NCBI RefSeq assembly: GCF_014621775.1
Contig: NZ_CP061204.1
Coordinates: 1,012,501 to 1,076,500, forward strand
DNA from: Stenotrophomonas sp. 169
GTDB lineage: Bacteria > Pseudomonadota > Gammaproteobacteria > Xanthomonadales > Xanthomonadaceae
Reading direction: 5' to 3'
Length of the DNA stretch: 64,000 nucleotides
This document shows, piece by piece, positions 45,945-55,014 of this stretch (its first letter is position 1; the number at the start of each line of letters is the position of its first letter). The notes under the pieces are model-generated. The model was given only the letters and a program-made list of their open reading frames with translations, did not search any database and was not told the origin of the DNA. Made by a program: the position numbers and the translations under genes.

Positions 45945-48900
45945 AACTCTCCAACATCTCCATCCAGCGGCCGGTGTTCGCGGTGGTGATGAGCCTGCTG
46001 CTCATCGTGCTGGGCATCATGTCGTTCACCCGGCTGACCCTGCGCGAGTTGCCGGCCATCGACCCGCCGGTCGTGTCGGTATCGGTGGATTACCCCGGCG
46101 CGTCGGCGGCGGTGATTGAAAGCCGGGTCACCCAGGTGCTGGAAGATTCCCTGTCGGGTATCGAAGGCATCGACATGATCAACGCGCGCAGCACCAATGG
46201 CCGTGCGCAGATCAGCCTGGAGTTCACCAGCAACCGCGACATCGAAGCCGCCGCCAACGACGTGCGTGACGCGGTCAGTGGCGTGGCCGACCGCATGCCC
46301 GACGAGGCACGCGCGCCGGAGATCGAAAAAGCCAACAGCGACGACGAGGCCATCATCTGGTTCAACCTGTCTTCGTCGAACATGGACACGCTGGCACTGA
46401 GCGATTATGCCGAGCGTTACGTCGTGGACCGGTTCGCCAGCCTGGACGGTGTATCGCAAGTGCGCATCGGTGGCCGCCAGCGTTATGCGATGCGGATATG
46501 GCTGGACCGCGACCAGTTGGCAGCGCGTGGGCTGACCACCGGCGACGTCGAGACCGCCCTGCGCAACGAAAACGTGGAGCTGCCCGCGGGCCGCATCGAA
46601 TCGGCCGATCGGGACTTCACCCTGCGCGTGGAGCGCAACTACGTGAAGCCTGCGGACTTCGCCACCATTCCGCTGGGCAAGGGCAGCGACGGCTATGTGG
46701 TGCGGATGGGCGATGTGGCCAAGATCGAGCTGGCCTCGGCGGAACGGCGCGCCTACTACCGCAGCAACGGCGAGCCCGGCGTCGGACTGGGTATCGTCAA
46801 GACCTCCACCGCCAACGCGCTGGACGTGACCCGCTCAGCGCGTGAGCAGGCCGATCGCATCGCCGAAACGCTGCCGCAGGGTACGCAGATCGGCGTCACC
46901 TTCGACAACACGACCTTCATCGAGGCCGCGGTTGATCGTGTCTACGCCACGCTGGTGGAGGCGATGCTGCTGGTGCTGGTGGTGATCTGGTTGTTCCTCG
47001 GCAGTTTCCGTGCCGCGTTGATCCCGGCGGTGACCGTGCCGGTGTGCCTGGTAGCGGCCTTCATCGCGCTGTACGCGTTCGATTTCTCGATCAACCTGCT
47101 CACCCTGCTGGCGCTGGTGCTGTGCATCGGCCTGGTGGTGGATGACGCGATCGTGGTGGTGGAGAACGTACAACGTCGCATCGACCTGGGTGAGCCCCCG
47201 TTGGTGGCCTCCAAGCGCGGCACCGCGCAGGTGGCCTTCGCGGTCATCGCCACCACGGCCGTGCTGGTGGCGGTGTTCCTGCCGGTTGGCTTCCTGGAGG
47301 GCAATACCGGACGCCTGTTCCGCGAACTGGCGGTGGCGTTGGCGGCCGCGGTCGCGTTGTCCGCCTTCGTTGCGCTGACGCTGACGCCGATGATGGCTTC
47401 CAAGCTGCTCAAGCCGCATTCCGGCAAGGCGCCGCGCGGGCTGTACGGCGTGATCAACCGCAACCTGGACAAGCTCGCCAGCGGCTATGGCAATGTGCTG
47501 GATCGCCACGTCGACCGCACGTGGGTCTATCTGCTGGTGATGGTCGCCGCGCTGGCGGCAAGCTGGGTGCTGATCAAGTCGCTGCCTTCCGAACTGGCCC
47601 CGGCCGAAGACCGCGGCTCGTTCCAGATCATGATCGACGGTCCGGAAGGGGCGGGCTTCGACTACACCGTCGGCCAGGTGCAGCAGGTGGAAGCGATCGT
47701 GGCGCGCCATGTAGGCGACGAACAGCCCATCGCCCGCGCCAACCCGCGCGTGCCTGGCGGCTGGGGCTCCAGCGAGGAAATGCATACCGGCCGCATCAGC
47801 GTGTTCCTGCAGCCGTGGCGCGAGCGCACGACCTCCACCCCGGAAGTGGCCGACGAACTGCAGAAAGAGCTGGATACCGTGCGCGGCGTGCGCGTGCGCA
47901 CCCAGGTCGGTGGGGGACTGGTGCGTGGTGGCGGACAGCCGTTCCAGATCGTCCTCGGCGGGCCGGAGTATGCGGAGATAGCGCAGTGGCGTGATCGGGT
48001 GCTGCTGCGCATGGCCGACAACCCCGGCCTGGTCGGCGTGGATTCGGATTACAAAGAGACCCGGCCGCAGATGCGCGTGAACATCGACCGCCAGCGCGCG
48101 GCCGACCTCGGCGTGCCGGTGACGGCGATCGGCTCAGCGCTGGAAACGATGATGGGCTCGCGCCGCGTCACCACCTTCGTGGACAACGGCGAAGAGTACG
48201 ACGTGCTGGTGCAGGCTGGCCGCGACGGGCGGGCGACACCGGCCGACCTGGCCGCGATCCGCGTGCGTTCCAGCGGCGGCGAACTGGTGCCGCTCTCCAA
48301 CCTGGTCACGCTGAGCGAAGTGGCGGAAGCCGGCTCGTTGAACCGGTTCAACCGGCTGCGCTCGATCACCATCAGTGCCGGCCTGGCGCCGGGCTACCCG
48401 CTGGGCGAGGCCATCACCTGGGCGCAGGGCGTCACCCGCGAAGAGCTGCCGCAGCACGCGCAGGTGAGCTGGAAGGGCGAATCGCGCGAGTACCTGAGCT
48501 CCGGTGGCGCCGTGCTGCTGACCTTCGCCATGGCGCTGCTGGTGGTGTACCTGGTGCTGGCGGCTCAATTCGAAAGCTTCATCCATCCACTGACCATCAT
48601 GTTGACCGTGCCGCTGGGCGTGCTCGGGGCCTTGGTCGGGTTGTGGGTGAGCGGGGGGACGGTGAACCTGTTCAGCCAGATCGGCATTGTGATGCTGGTC
48701 GGCCTGGCCGCGAAGAACGGTATCCTGATCGTCGAGTTCGCCAACCAGCTGCGCGACGAAGGGCGGACGGTGCGCGAGGCGATCATCGAGTCCGCGCGGG
48801 TGCGCCTGCGGCCGATCCTGATGACGTCCATCGCCACCGTGGTGGGGGCGATTCCACTGGTCGTGGCCGGCGGCCCTGGCTCGGCCAGCCGTGGCACGAT

Positions 48901-49066
48901 CGGCGTGGTGATCATTTTCGGCGTCACCCTGTCCACCTTCCTGTCGCTGTTCGTGGTGCCGGCGTTCTATGCCCGGCTTGCCCCGTTCACGCGCTCGCCG
49001 GAAGCGGTGGCCCGCGAGCTGGAAAAGCAGGAAAAGGACACCCCCTCGGTCGGCGGCCACGCCTGA
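45941..49066 (+). CDS. RND multidrug-type efflux permease (HAE1 family)
   Basis: A 1041-aa inner-membrane proton antiporter of the AcrB/MexB superfamily. The N-terminus SNISIQRPVFAVVMSLLLIV, porter-domain motif ARSTNGRAQISLEF, and the TM4 proton-relay pair Asp401-Asp402 in LVVDDAIVVVENV are present, with GLAAKNGILIVEFANQLRDE late in the protein. No outer-membrane factor gene accompanies the pair, so it probably uses a TolC homologue encoded elsewhere. Substrates are not predictable. Several Stenotrophomonas Sme pumps have this two-gene form, but no specific name is assigned. Confidence 0.93.
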   Translation: MKLSNISIQRPVFAVVMSLLLIVLGIMSFTRLTLRELPAIDPPVVSVSVDYPGASAAVIESRVTQVLEDSLSGIEGIDMINARSTNGRAQISLEFTSNRDIEAAANDVRDAVSGVADRMPDEARAPEIEKANSDDEAIIWFNLSSSNMDTLALSDYAERYVVDRFASLDGVSQVRIGGRQRYAMRIWLDRDQLAARGLTTGDVETALRNENVELPAGRIESADRDFTLRVERNYVKPADFATIPLGKGSDGYVVRMGDVAKIELASAERRAYYRSNGEPGVGLGIVKTSTANALDVTRSAREQADRIAETLPQGTQIGVTFDNTTFIEAAVDRVYATLVEAMLLVLVVIWLFLGSFRAALIPAVTVPVCLVAAFIALYAFDFSINLLTLLALVLCIGLVVDDAIVVVENVQRRIDLGEPPLVASKRGTAQVAFAVIATTAVLVAVFLPVGFLEGNTGRLFRELAVALAAAVALSAFVALTLTPMMASKLLKPHSGKAPRGLYGVINRNLDKLASGYGNVLDRHVDRTWVYLLVMVAALAASWVLIKSLPSELAPAEDRGSFQIMIDGPEGAGFDYTVGQVQQVEAIVARHVGDEQPIARANPRVPGGWGSSEEMHTGRISVFLQPWRERTTSTPEVADELQKELDTVRGVRVRTQVGGGLVRGGGQPFQIVLGGPEYAEIAQWRDRVLLRMADNPGLVGVDSDYKETRPQMRVNIDRQRAADLGVPVTAIGSALETMMGSRRVTTFVDNGEEYDVLVQAGRDGRATPADLAAIRVRSSGGELVPLSNLVTLSEVAEAGSLNRFNRLRSITISAGLAPGYPLGEAITWAQGVTREELPQHAQVSWKGESREYLSSGGAVLLTFAMALLVVYLVLAAQFESFIHPLTIMLTVPLGVLGALVGLWVSGGTVNLFSQIGIVMLVGLAAKNGILIVEFANQLRDEGRTVREAIIESARVRLRPILMTSIATVVGAIPLVVAGGPGSASRGTIGVVIIFGVTLSTFLSLFVVPAFYARLAPFTRSPEAVARELEKQEKDTPSVGGHA

Positions 49067-49073
49067 GAGACCC

Positions 49074-49134
49074 GGTAATGACGGCCGCTGGCCGTCAGGT
49101 TTTCCGGACATTGACGGTCAGTGGCCGTCACTAG
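49074..49134. repeat. Inverted pair of GACGGCC-type hairpins
   Basis: A GTAA-headed stem TGACGGCC / GGCCGTCA (49079-49097) and, after 14 bases, a second stem TGACGGTC / GGCCGTCA followed by CTAG (49112-49134), that is, the opposite orientation. Both headers deviate from GTAG/CTAC by one base. Confidence 0.75.
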
Positions 49135-49213
49135 CGGCCGTTCGCCAGCTAGAATCAACGCGGTTCCCTTCAGCCGACGGGACGTCCTTTGTTCCGCCGA
49201 CTGGAGAGAGCGC

Positions 49214-50719
49214 GTGGAAGCAGCTGTACATTTCATCAACAGCATCATCTGGAGCAAGGCGCTGATCTTCATGTGCCTGGCGGCCGGCCTGTATTTCAGC
49301 GTCCGTACCCGCTTCATGCAGCTCCGCGGCTTCTTCGAGATGTGCCGACTGACCGTTGCCGGTGAGAAATCCGACGCCGGCGTCTCGTCATTCCAGGCGC
49401 TGGCCATGTCGATGGCCGGCCGCATGGGCATCGGCAACATCGCCGGCGTGGCCACGGCCATCGCCTTCGGCGGACCCGGTGCGATCTTCTGGATGTGGGT
49501 GATGGGCTTCCTCGGCGCATCGACGTCCTATATCGAATGCACGCTGGCGCAGATCTACAAGACCAAGGATGCCGAGGGCCGGTATCGCGGTGGCCCGGCG
49601 TACTACATCGAAAAGGCCATGGGCCTGAAGTGGTATGCGATGGCCTTCGCCCTGGCCACCATTGTCGCGGCCGGCTTCCTGATGCCTGGCGTGCAGGCCA
49701 ATGCCATCGCTGACAGCATCATCAATTCCTGCCGCGGCAGCTCGCTGTGCGGTCCGCTCGATGGCCAGGCGTTCGGCATGGACCAGGTGCAGGCGCTGAA
49801 GCTGGGTATCGGCATCGTCGTCGCCCTGCTGCTGGGCGTGGTGATCTTCGGCGGCGTCAAGCGCATCGCCAGCTTCGCCGAAATCGTGGTGCCGTTCATG
49901 GCCGCCGGCTTCATCCTGATGGCGGTCACCATCATGATCCTCAACGCGGATCGCGTGCCGGAAATGTTCGGCATCATCTTCGACAGCGCGTTCGGTACCC
50001 ATGCCGCCTTTGGCGCAATGATGGGCCTGGCCGTGGAGTGGGGCGTCAAGCGCGGCATCTACGCCAACGAGGCAGGCCAAGGCACCGGTCCGCACGCGGC
50101 GGCGGCATCGGAAGTCTCCCACCCGGCCAAGCAGGGCTACGTGCAGGCTTTCGCGGTCTATTTCGACACCATGATGGTGTGCACCTCCACCGCGTTCCTG
50201 ATCCTCGCCGCCGGTACCTACAACGTGTATTCGCCCGTTGCTGGCGCCGAGCCGGTGTTCCAGGGGCTGGCGGGGATCGCCGAAGGCGCCGGCTATGCAC
50301 AGGCCGCCGTGGAAAGCGTGATCCCGGGCTTTGGTGCGGCCTTCGTTGCGGTGGCGATCTTCTTCTTCGCCTTCACCACGATCATGGCCTATTACTACAT
50401 GGCCGAGACCAACCTCACCTACCTCAACAACAACGCCAAGCGTCCGCTGACGGTGCTGGCCCTGCGCCTGGGCATCATCGGCATGGTCATCTTCGGTGCG
50501 TTCCACAACGCGCAGCTGGCCTGGGCGCTGGGTGACATCGGCGTGGGCCTGATGGCATGGCTGAACATCGTTGCCATCCTGATCGTGCAGAAGCCGGCGA
50601 TGATCGCGTTGCGCGACTACGAGCGACAGAGAAAACTGGGCCTGGATCCGACCTTCGATCCGGTCGCATTGGGTATCAAGAATGCCGATTTCTGGCAGAA
50701 GAAACAGGAAGCTGCGTAA
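49214..50719 (+). CDS. AGCS family alanine/glycine:cation symporter (copy 1)
   Basis: A 501-aa sodium-coupled amino acid carrier. Motifs are GNIAGVATAIAFGGPGAIFW, ECTLAQIYKTKDAEGRYRGG, NEAGQGTGPHAAAASEVSHP and a C-terminal LNIVAILIVQKPAMIALRDY. The start is GTG with GGAGAG 8 bases upstream. An in-frame ATG 31 codons earlier begins in the GACGGCC repeat and is rejected. A second family member lies at 53527. Confidence 0.92.
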   Translation: MEAAVHFINSIIWSKALIFMCLAAGLYFSVRTRFMQLRGFFEMCRLTVAGEKSDAGVSSFQALAMSMAGRMGIGNIAGVATAIAFGGPGAIFWMWVMGFLGASTSYIECTLAQIYKTKDAEGRYRGGPAYYIEKAMGLKWYAMAFALATIVAAGFLMPGVQANAIADSIINSCRGSSLCGPLDGQAFGMDQVQALKLGIGIVVALLLGVVIFGGVKRIASFAEIVVPFMAAGFILMAVTIMILNADRVPEMFGIIFDSAFGTHAAFGAMMGLAVEWGVKRGIYANEAGQGTGPHAAAASEVSHPAKQGYVQAFAVYFDTMMVCTSTAFLILAAGTYNVYSPVAGAEPVFQGLAGIAEGAGYAQAAVESVIPGFGAAFVAVAIFFFAFTTIMAYYYMAETNLTYLNNNAKRPLTVLALRLGIIGMVIFGAFHNAQLAWALGDIGVGLMAWLNIVAILIVQKPAMIALRDYERQRKLGLDPTFDPVALGIKNADFWQKKQEAA

Positions 50720-51556
50720 GTGAACAATCCTTGGAACAACCGCCGTCCGTCCGCGCGTCCGCCGCGTGCAACGCCGCTGCCGCGTACCGAAGCACCGGCG
50801 CCGCCGGGCGGTGGGCGCGGCAACACCGATGAGCTGCGGCTGTTCGGCGTCAACGCGGTGCTGGCCGCATTCAACAAGCGGCCGCAGGCGGTGCGCAAGG
50901 TGTACCTGCTGGAGGCGCTGATCCCGCGCATGCAGCCGCTGCTCAAGTGGTGTGTGGCCAATCGCGTCGGCTACCGCGTGGTGGAAGACGGGGACCTCAA
51001 CAAGCTCTCCGGAACGACCCATCACGAAGGCATCGTCGCTGACGTGCAGCGCTCGCCGGTGCTTACCCTTGAAGCGTGGCTGCAGGATCTGCCCGCGGGA
51101 CCTGCGGTGGCGCTGTGGCTTGACGGGGTAGGCAATCCGCACAACCTCGGCGCGATCCTGCGTTCTGCGGCGCACTTCGGTGTGGCCGGGCTGCTGTTGC
51201 CGGAAACCAGCACGTTGGGCATCTCCGGCGCGGCCGCCCGCGTTGCCGAAGGTGGGGCAGAATCGGTTTCGCTGGTCCGCCTGCCGGCTACCGCCGAGGC
51301 GATGCGGATGCTGCGGCAGGCCGGCTTTGGCTTAGCCGCCACGGTGGTGGACGGAGGCACCAACGTGTTCGCCGCCTCGCTGCCGGACCGCCTGGTCTAT
51401 GTGATGGGCGCGGAAAGCGAGGGCATGGACCGCCAGCTTGCCGCCGACTGCGAACAGCAGGTGTCCATTCCCGGCACCGGTGCCGTTGAGAGTCTCAATG
51501 TGGCGTCTGCCACGGCCGTCCTGCTCGCACAGTGGGCAGGCGCACGTAATTCCTGA
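50720..51556 (+). CDS. SpoU/TrmH family RNA 2'-O-methyltransferase
   Basis: A 278-aa SPOUT methyltransferase with motif 1 DGVGNPHNLGAILRSAAHFG, motif 2 VYVMGAESEGMD and motif 3 IPGTGAVESLNVASATAVLL. The N-terminal substrate-binding domain (LRLFGVNAVLAAFNKRPQAV) is preceded by a basic Pro-rich tail. It resembles RlmB, but the target rRNA or tRNA position is not certain. The GTG start directly follows the symporter stop. Confidence 0.88.
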   Translation: MNNPWNNRRPSARPPRATPLPRTEAPAPPGGGRGNTDELRLFGVNAVLAAFNKRPQAVRKVYLLEALIPRMQPLLKWCVANRVGYRVVEDGDLNKLSGTTHHEGIVADVQRSPVLTLEAWLQDLPAGPAVALWLDGVGNPHNLGAILRSAAHFGVAGLLLPETSTLGISGAAARVAEGGAESVSLVRLPATAEAMRMLRQAGFGLAATVVDGGTNVFAASLPDRLVYVMGAESEGMDRQLAADCEQQVSIPGTGAVESLNVASATAVLLAQWAGARNS

Positions 51557-51570
51557 TCCACCGGCCGGTG

Positions 51571-51735
51571 CTTTCCCTATGCCCCGGGTCGGGGCATAGG
51601 AGCAACGTGTAGCAGCACCATCGTGTTGGCAGTCTGCAGGACGATGGCGTTGGCCGGTACATCCGCAGGGATGCACCCCACCGTGTGGGGTGGGGTGATG
51701 CGGCGGCCCGGCCGCGATGCGGCCGGGTACTTTTT
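51571..51735 (+). ncRNA. Candidate structured RNA or 3' UTR with four stem-loops and a terminator
   Basis: Four consecutive hairpins lie after the methyltransferase: CCTATGCCCC/GGGGCATAGG (51576-51600), CCATCGT/ACGATGG (51618-51647), CACCCCAC/GTGGGGTG (51674-51692) and CCCGGCCGC/GCGGCCGGG (51707-51727), the last followed by TACTTTTT. This may be a small RNA or a structured mRNA tail; no family was recognised. Confidence 0.45.
51707..51735 (+). terminator. Rho-independent terminator downstream of the SpoU methyltransferase
   Basis: A perfect 9-bp stem CCCGGCCGC / GCGGCCGGG with a GAT loop is followed by TACTTTTT. It lies between convergent genes. Confidence 0.85.
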
Positions 51736-51777
51736 CAACGCCTGTGGCACGTGTCAGTGTCGGCAGGAGCCGATCGG

Positions 51778-53118
51778 TCAGCCTTGGTTGGACGCCTCGT
51801 CCAATGCCGCCAGCGAGACCGCCACCGGTATGCCCTGCAGCAGCAGATAGTTCGCATCGAACGGCGCGATCAGTACCTGCACGCATGCAATGGACTGCTC
51901 TGCCGCCTCCCAGGCCGGCAAGTACTGCGTCTGCCAGACCGTGAGTCCGCTGCGCTTGAAGTTCTCCTGCAGGAACACGATGCGACTGGCCAACGTCGTA
52001 CCCACCGTACCTTCGCGCATCTGGCCGAAGGGCACGCGGTCGACGCTGGCACAGGAGATCACCTCCTGCAGGTTCTGCAGCGCGAACTGGCGATGTTCAC
52101 CCTGCAGGAGCGGCACGGACCCCTGCCGACGCTGAGCGGACACGGCATCCCCATCATGGCGACTGGGCGCCCAGGCACTGCCCTCGTGCTGCTGCAGCAG
52201 GTGCCGCAATGCGCGCGTCGCGGCGTGTTCCGGGCTGATGCCTGCGCCGGCGGCCACGCACCAGGCATCGGCCGTCGGTCCTTCCGCGCATGCCAGATAG
52301 GTCGGCACCGAGCCCTGGCCGGCGATGTCGAACAGGTGCACCGGGCTGCCTTGGCGCTTCGTCGTGGTTTCCCACAGCGCGCGGATCTGTGCTGGCAGGG
52401 TGTCGGTATCCACGCGACGCAGGTACCGCCGCTGGCGCAGGCCGATGCCCTGCACCGCGAAGCGTCCCAGCGCCACCTCTTCCTGGGCCGACAACATGCC
52501 CTGCAGCAGGGCTTCGTCCTGGGTCGCCCCCGCCGCCACGCTACGGTTGCTGCTATACCGTCCCAGCAGCGTGTAATCGAAGTCGTCATGGACCTTCGTC
52601 GGCGAGGATCCGCGCGTCACGTCGTGCAGGTACTGGGCATTCACCAAGGCGGTGGGCACCGGCAGCGAGCGGCTTGCATTCACTTCATGGAACAGGGTGG
52701 TCGCGATGCTCGCACGCGGCTGCTCGGCGATCACCGGCATCAGTTCGGAGAATGCCTGCTCTACGCCTGGCAGCGTCAGATAGTCGCTCGCCTTGCACGT
52801 CACCATGCGTGATGTATTGGCGTAATCCGCATGAAGCAGCTGGGCGATGGCCGGGAAGAGGGCGCTGCGCAGGGCTTGCGCGTGATCCATGCCGGATCCA
52901 CACACTTCGATGTCATGTCCGATACGGGCACGCGTCTGCAGACGGACTCTCTCCAGGTGCAGCCCCTGCGTGTCCAGGCAGATCTGCTCATGGTCCACCT
53001 TCATCGCGGTGATCAGCTCGCTTGCCGCGTTGTTGGCCACAGCAAACGGAATCTCGCTTTCCAGCCCGGCGACGTCTGCGATCGGTGAGCTGCAGAGGGG
53101 CAAAGGACGTGCATTCAT
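51778..53118 (-). CDS. Divergent YcaO-fold protein
   Basis: A 446-aa protein with the YcaO architecture: GSG at 75-77, then ALRSAL (82-87), SSNRSVAAGATQDEALLQG (189-207, the clearest signature), GQGSVPTYLACAE (268-279) and GAGISPEHAATRAL (291-304). YcaO enzymes use ATP to make azolines or thioamides in peptides or proteins. Here several ATP/Mg residues differ: the acidic positions after SAL are Pro89 and Ala92, and the Glu expected after RAL is His306, though Glu202, Gln206 and Gln309 remain. The ATG is chosen for AGGAG 7 bases upstream; 116 open codons further upstream are not used. No recognised precursor peptide or partner gene is adjacent. Confidence 0.68.
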   Translation of the reverse strand: MNARPLPLCSSPIADVAGLESEIPFAVANNAASELITAMKVDHEQICLDTQGLHLERVRLQTRARIGHDIEVCGSGMDHAQALRSALFPAIAQLLHADYANTSRMVTCKASDYLTLPGVEQAFSELMPVIAEQPRASIATTLFHEVNASRSLPVPTALVNAQYLHDVTRGSSPTKVHDDFDYTLLGRYSSNRSVAAGATQDEALLQGMLSAQEEVALGRFAVQGIGLRQRRYLRRVDTDTLPAQIRALWETTTKRQGSPVHLFDIAGQGSVPTYLACAEGPTADAWCVAAGAGISPEHAATRALRHLLQQHEGSAWAPSRHDGDAVSAQRRQGSVPLLQGEHRQFALQNLQEVISCASVDRVPFGQMREGTVGTTLASRIVFLQENFKRSGLTVWQTQYLPAWEAAEQSIACVQVLIAPFDANYLLLQGIPVAVSLAALDEASNQG

Positions 53119-53526
53119 TGGTGCGCTCCTGAAGATATCGAGTGGCTGCCTGCATCCGCTGTACGTTGCTGACGTGGGGTCATTGGACGTCGGCGGGGCC
53201 AGGCAGGCAGCGGGGTATACCTGGCACCGACGATGCTGCGTTCGTCGTCGTGTCGCAGGGACACTCCGGCCTGGCAGCTTCAGGCGCGGTTTGCCAATGT
53301 GCGCGACGACAGACAGCGGCTTGCGTCGCAACCGTTCCTGATCGATGGCGAAAGAGCTGCTTGGGTCAGAAAAACACTTCTGTCGGGGGGAGCAGAAATC
53401 TGCATTCGAATGGCGAACCGGGGCGAGCGGGACGTCGGGCAATGCGTCATTTCGTTTTTTTCTCATTGCTGTGTCCGATCACGCTGGGCAACGTGGGGCC
53501 ACCCACCGGCAGCAAGGAAACACGCA
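53119..53526. other. Divergent gap between the YcaO-like gene and AGCS copy 2
   Basis: A 408-base region without GTAG hairpins. One 61-codon plus-strand frame (53345-53530) ends in ATGA overlap with the symporter start but has no ribosome-binding site, so it is not annotated as a gene. A T-rich run (TTTCGTTTTTTTCTC at about 53450) may be part of a promoter or leader. No confident promoter was found. Confidence 0.35.
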
Positions 53527-54981
53527 ATGAGTATCGAGTCGGCAACAAGCACGATCGTTGCCCTGGTATGGAGTCCCTACCTGGTCGGCCTGTGCCTGGC
53601 GGCCGGTCTGTACTTCAGTATCCGGACACGTTTCATCCAGTTGCGTGCGCTGCCGCAGATGCTGGCGCTGATGTTCCAGCACCGTGGTTCCGCGGCGGGC
53701 TTGTCGCCGTTCCAGGCGCTGAACATTTCGCTGTCCAGCCGCGTCGGGGTCGGCAACATCGCGGGCGTCGCGATGGCCATCGCGTTTGGCGGGCCGGGCG
53801 CGATTCTGTGGATGTGGGTGGTGGCGTTCTTCGGCGCATCCAGCGCCTTCATCGAGTCCACCCTGGCCCAGATCTACAAGGAACGGGACAGCCAGGGCCA
53901 CTACCGCGGCGGGCCGGCGTACTACATGGAAAAGGGACTGGGACAGCGCTGGTATGCGCTGATCTTTGCCCTGTGCACCGTCGCGGCAGCCGCGATGCTG
54001 GCCGGCACCCAGTCCAACGCGATCGCCGGTGCGCTCAACGAAGCGTGGGACGTGCCGGTGGCCGCGACGGCGGTGGCGGTGGTGTCCCTGCTGGGGCTCA
54101 TCATCTTTGGCGGCGTGCGCCGCATCGCGGTGGTTACCCAGTGGGTCGTGCCGGTGATGGCCATCGCCTATCTTTTGGTTGCACTGGTGGTGATGGTGAT
54201 GAGCTACGAGCGCATTCCGGAGGTGATCGGCCTCATCGTCCGCAGTGCCTTCGGCGTTGACGCTGCCTTCGGCGCGATGGTGGGCGTGGCCATCCAGTGG
54301 GGTGTACGCCGTGGTGTGCTGTCCAACGAAGCCGGCATGGGCAGCGGTGCACATCCTGCTGCGGCCGCCGAGGTCTCCCACCCGGTCAAACAGGGTCTGG
54401 TACAGGCTTTTTCGGTCTACATCGACACCATGGTGGTCTGCAGCGCGACGGCCTTTCTGATCCTCTCCACCGGTCTGTACAACGTGTACGATCCCGCGGT
54501 GAACGGCGTGCCTGACGAAGCGCGCATGCTGGTCGCCAACCTGCCGGGGATGGAGGCAGGGCCACGATTCGTGCAGCATGCGGTGGAATCGGCGTTGCCG
54601 GGCTTCGGCAAATCGTTCGTCGCGCTGGCGATCCTGCCGTTCGCGTTCACTACGATCCTGGCGCTCTATTACATGGGCGACACCAACATCAGTTATCTCT
54701 GCCGGAACAAGCCGGCGGCCTGGGTGGTCAACGCCTTCCGGCTGACGTTCCTGGGCATGGTGGCGTATTCCTCGCTGCACAGCGCGACCGTGGCGTGGAC
54801 CCTGGGCGACATCGGCGTGGGGGTGATGAGCTGGTTGAACATCATCGCCATCCTGCTGCTGCAGAAGCCCGCGTTGGCCGCGTTGCGCGATTACGAGAAA
54901 AGCCGCAACGCAGGCATCGACCCGGTGTTCAACCCGCGTGCGATAGGCTTGAAAAACGCACCGTTGTGGGAGCATCCGTAG
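53527..54981 (+). CDS. AGCS family alanine/glycine:cation symporter (copy 2)
   Basis: A 484-aa sodium:amino-acid symporter, clearly paralogous to the gene at 49214: GNIAGVAMAIAFGGPGAILW, ESTLAQIYKERDSQGHYRGG, NEAGMGSGAHPAAAAEVSHP and LNIIAILLLQKPALAALRDY. The ATG is chosen for AAGGAA 8 bases upstream and a start that aligns with copy 1; an upstream open frame of 98 codons is not supported. The substrate is probably alanine or glycine. Confidence 0.92.
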   Translation: MSIESATSTIVALVWSPYLVGLCLAAGLYFSIRTRFIQLRALPQMLALMFQHRGSAAGLSPFQALNISLSSRVGVGNIAGVAMAIAFGGPGAILWMWVVAFFGASSAFIESTLAQIYKERDSQGHYRGGPAYYMEKGLGQRWYALIFALCTVAAAAMLAGTQSNAIAGALNEAWDVPVAATAVAVVSLLGLIIFGGVRRIAVVTQWVVPVMAIAYLLVALVVMVMSYERIPEVIGLIVRSAFGVDAAFGAMVGVAIQWGVRRGVLSNEAGMGSGAHPAAAAEVSHPVKQGLVQAFSVYIDTMVVCSATAFLILSTGLYNVYDPAVNGVPDEARMLVANLPGMEAGPRFVQHAVESALPGFGKSFVALAILPFAFTTILALYYMGDTNISYLCRNKPAAWVVNAFRLTFLGMVAYSSLHSATVAWTLGDIGVGVMSWLNIIAILLLQKPALAALRDYEKSRNAGIDPVFNPRAIGLKNAPLWEHP

Positions 54982-54985
54982 TCAG

Positions 54986-55007
54986 GTAGAGCCGGCTTCA
55001 GCCGGCT
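54986..55007. repeat. GTAG hairpin, AGCCGGC type
   Basis: GTAG followed by a 7-bp stem AGCCGGC / GCCGGCT around TTCA, 5 bases after the symporter stop. Confidence 0.85.
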
Positions 55008-55014
55008 GCCGTTC

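Noticed and set aside
53233..53526. N-terminal extension of AGCS copy 2 by 98 codons
   Set aside because: The extension lacks membrane segments found in the family and the ATG at 53527 has a ribosome-binding site and aligns with copy 1.
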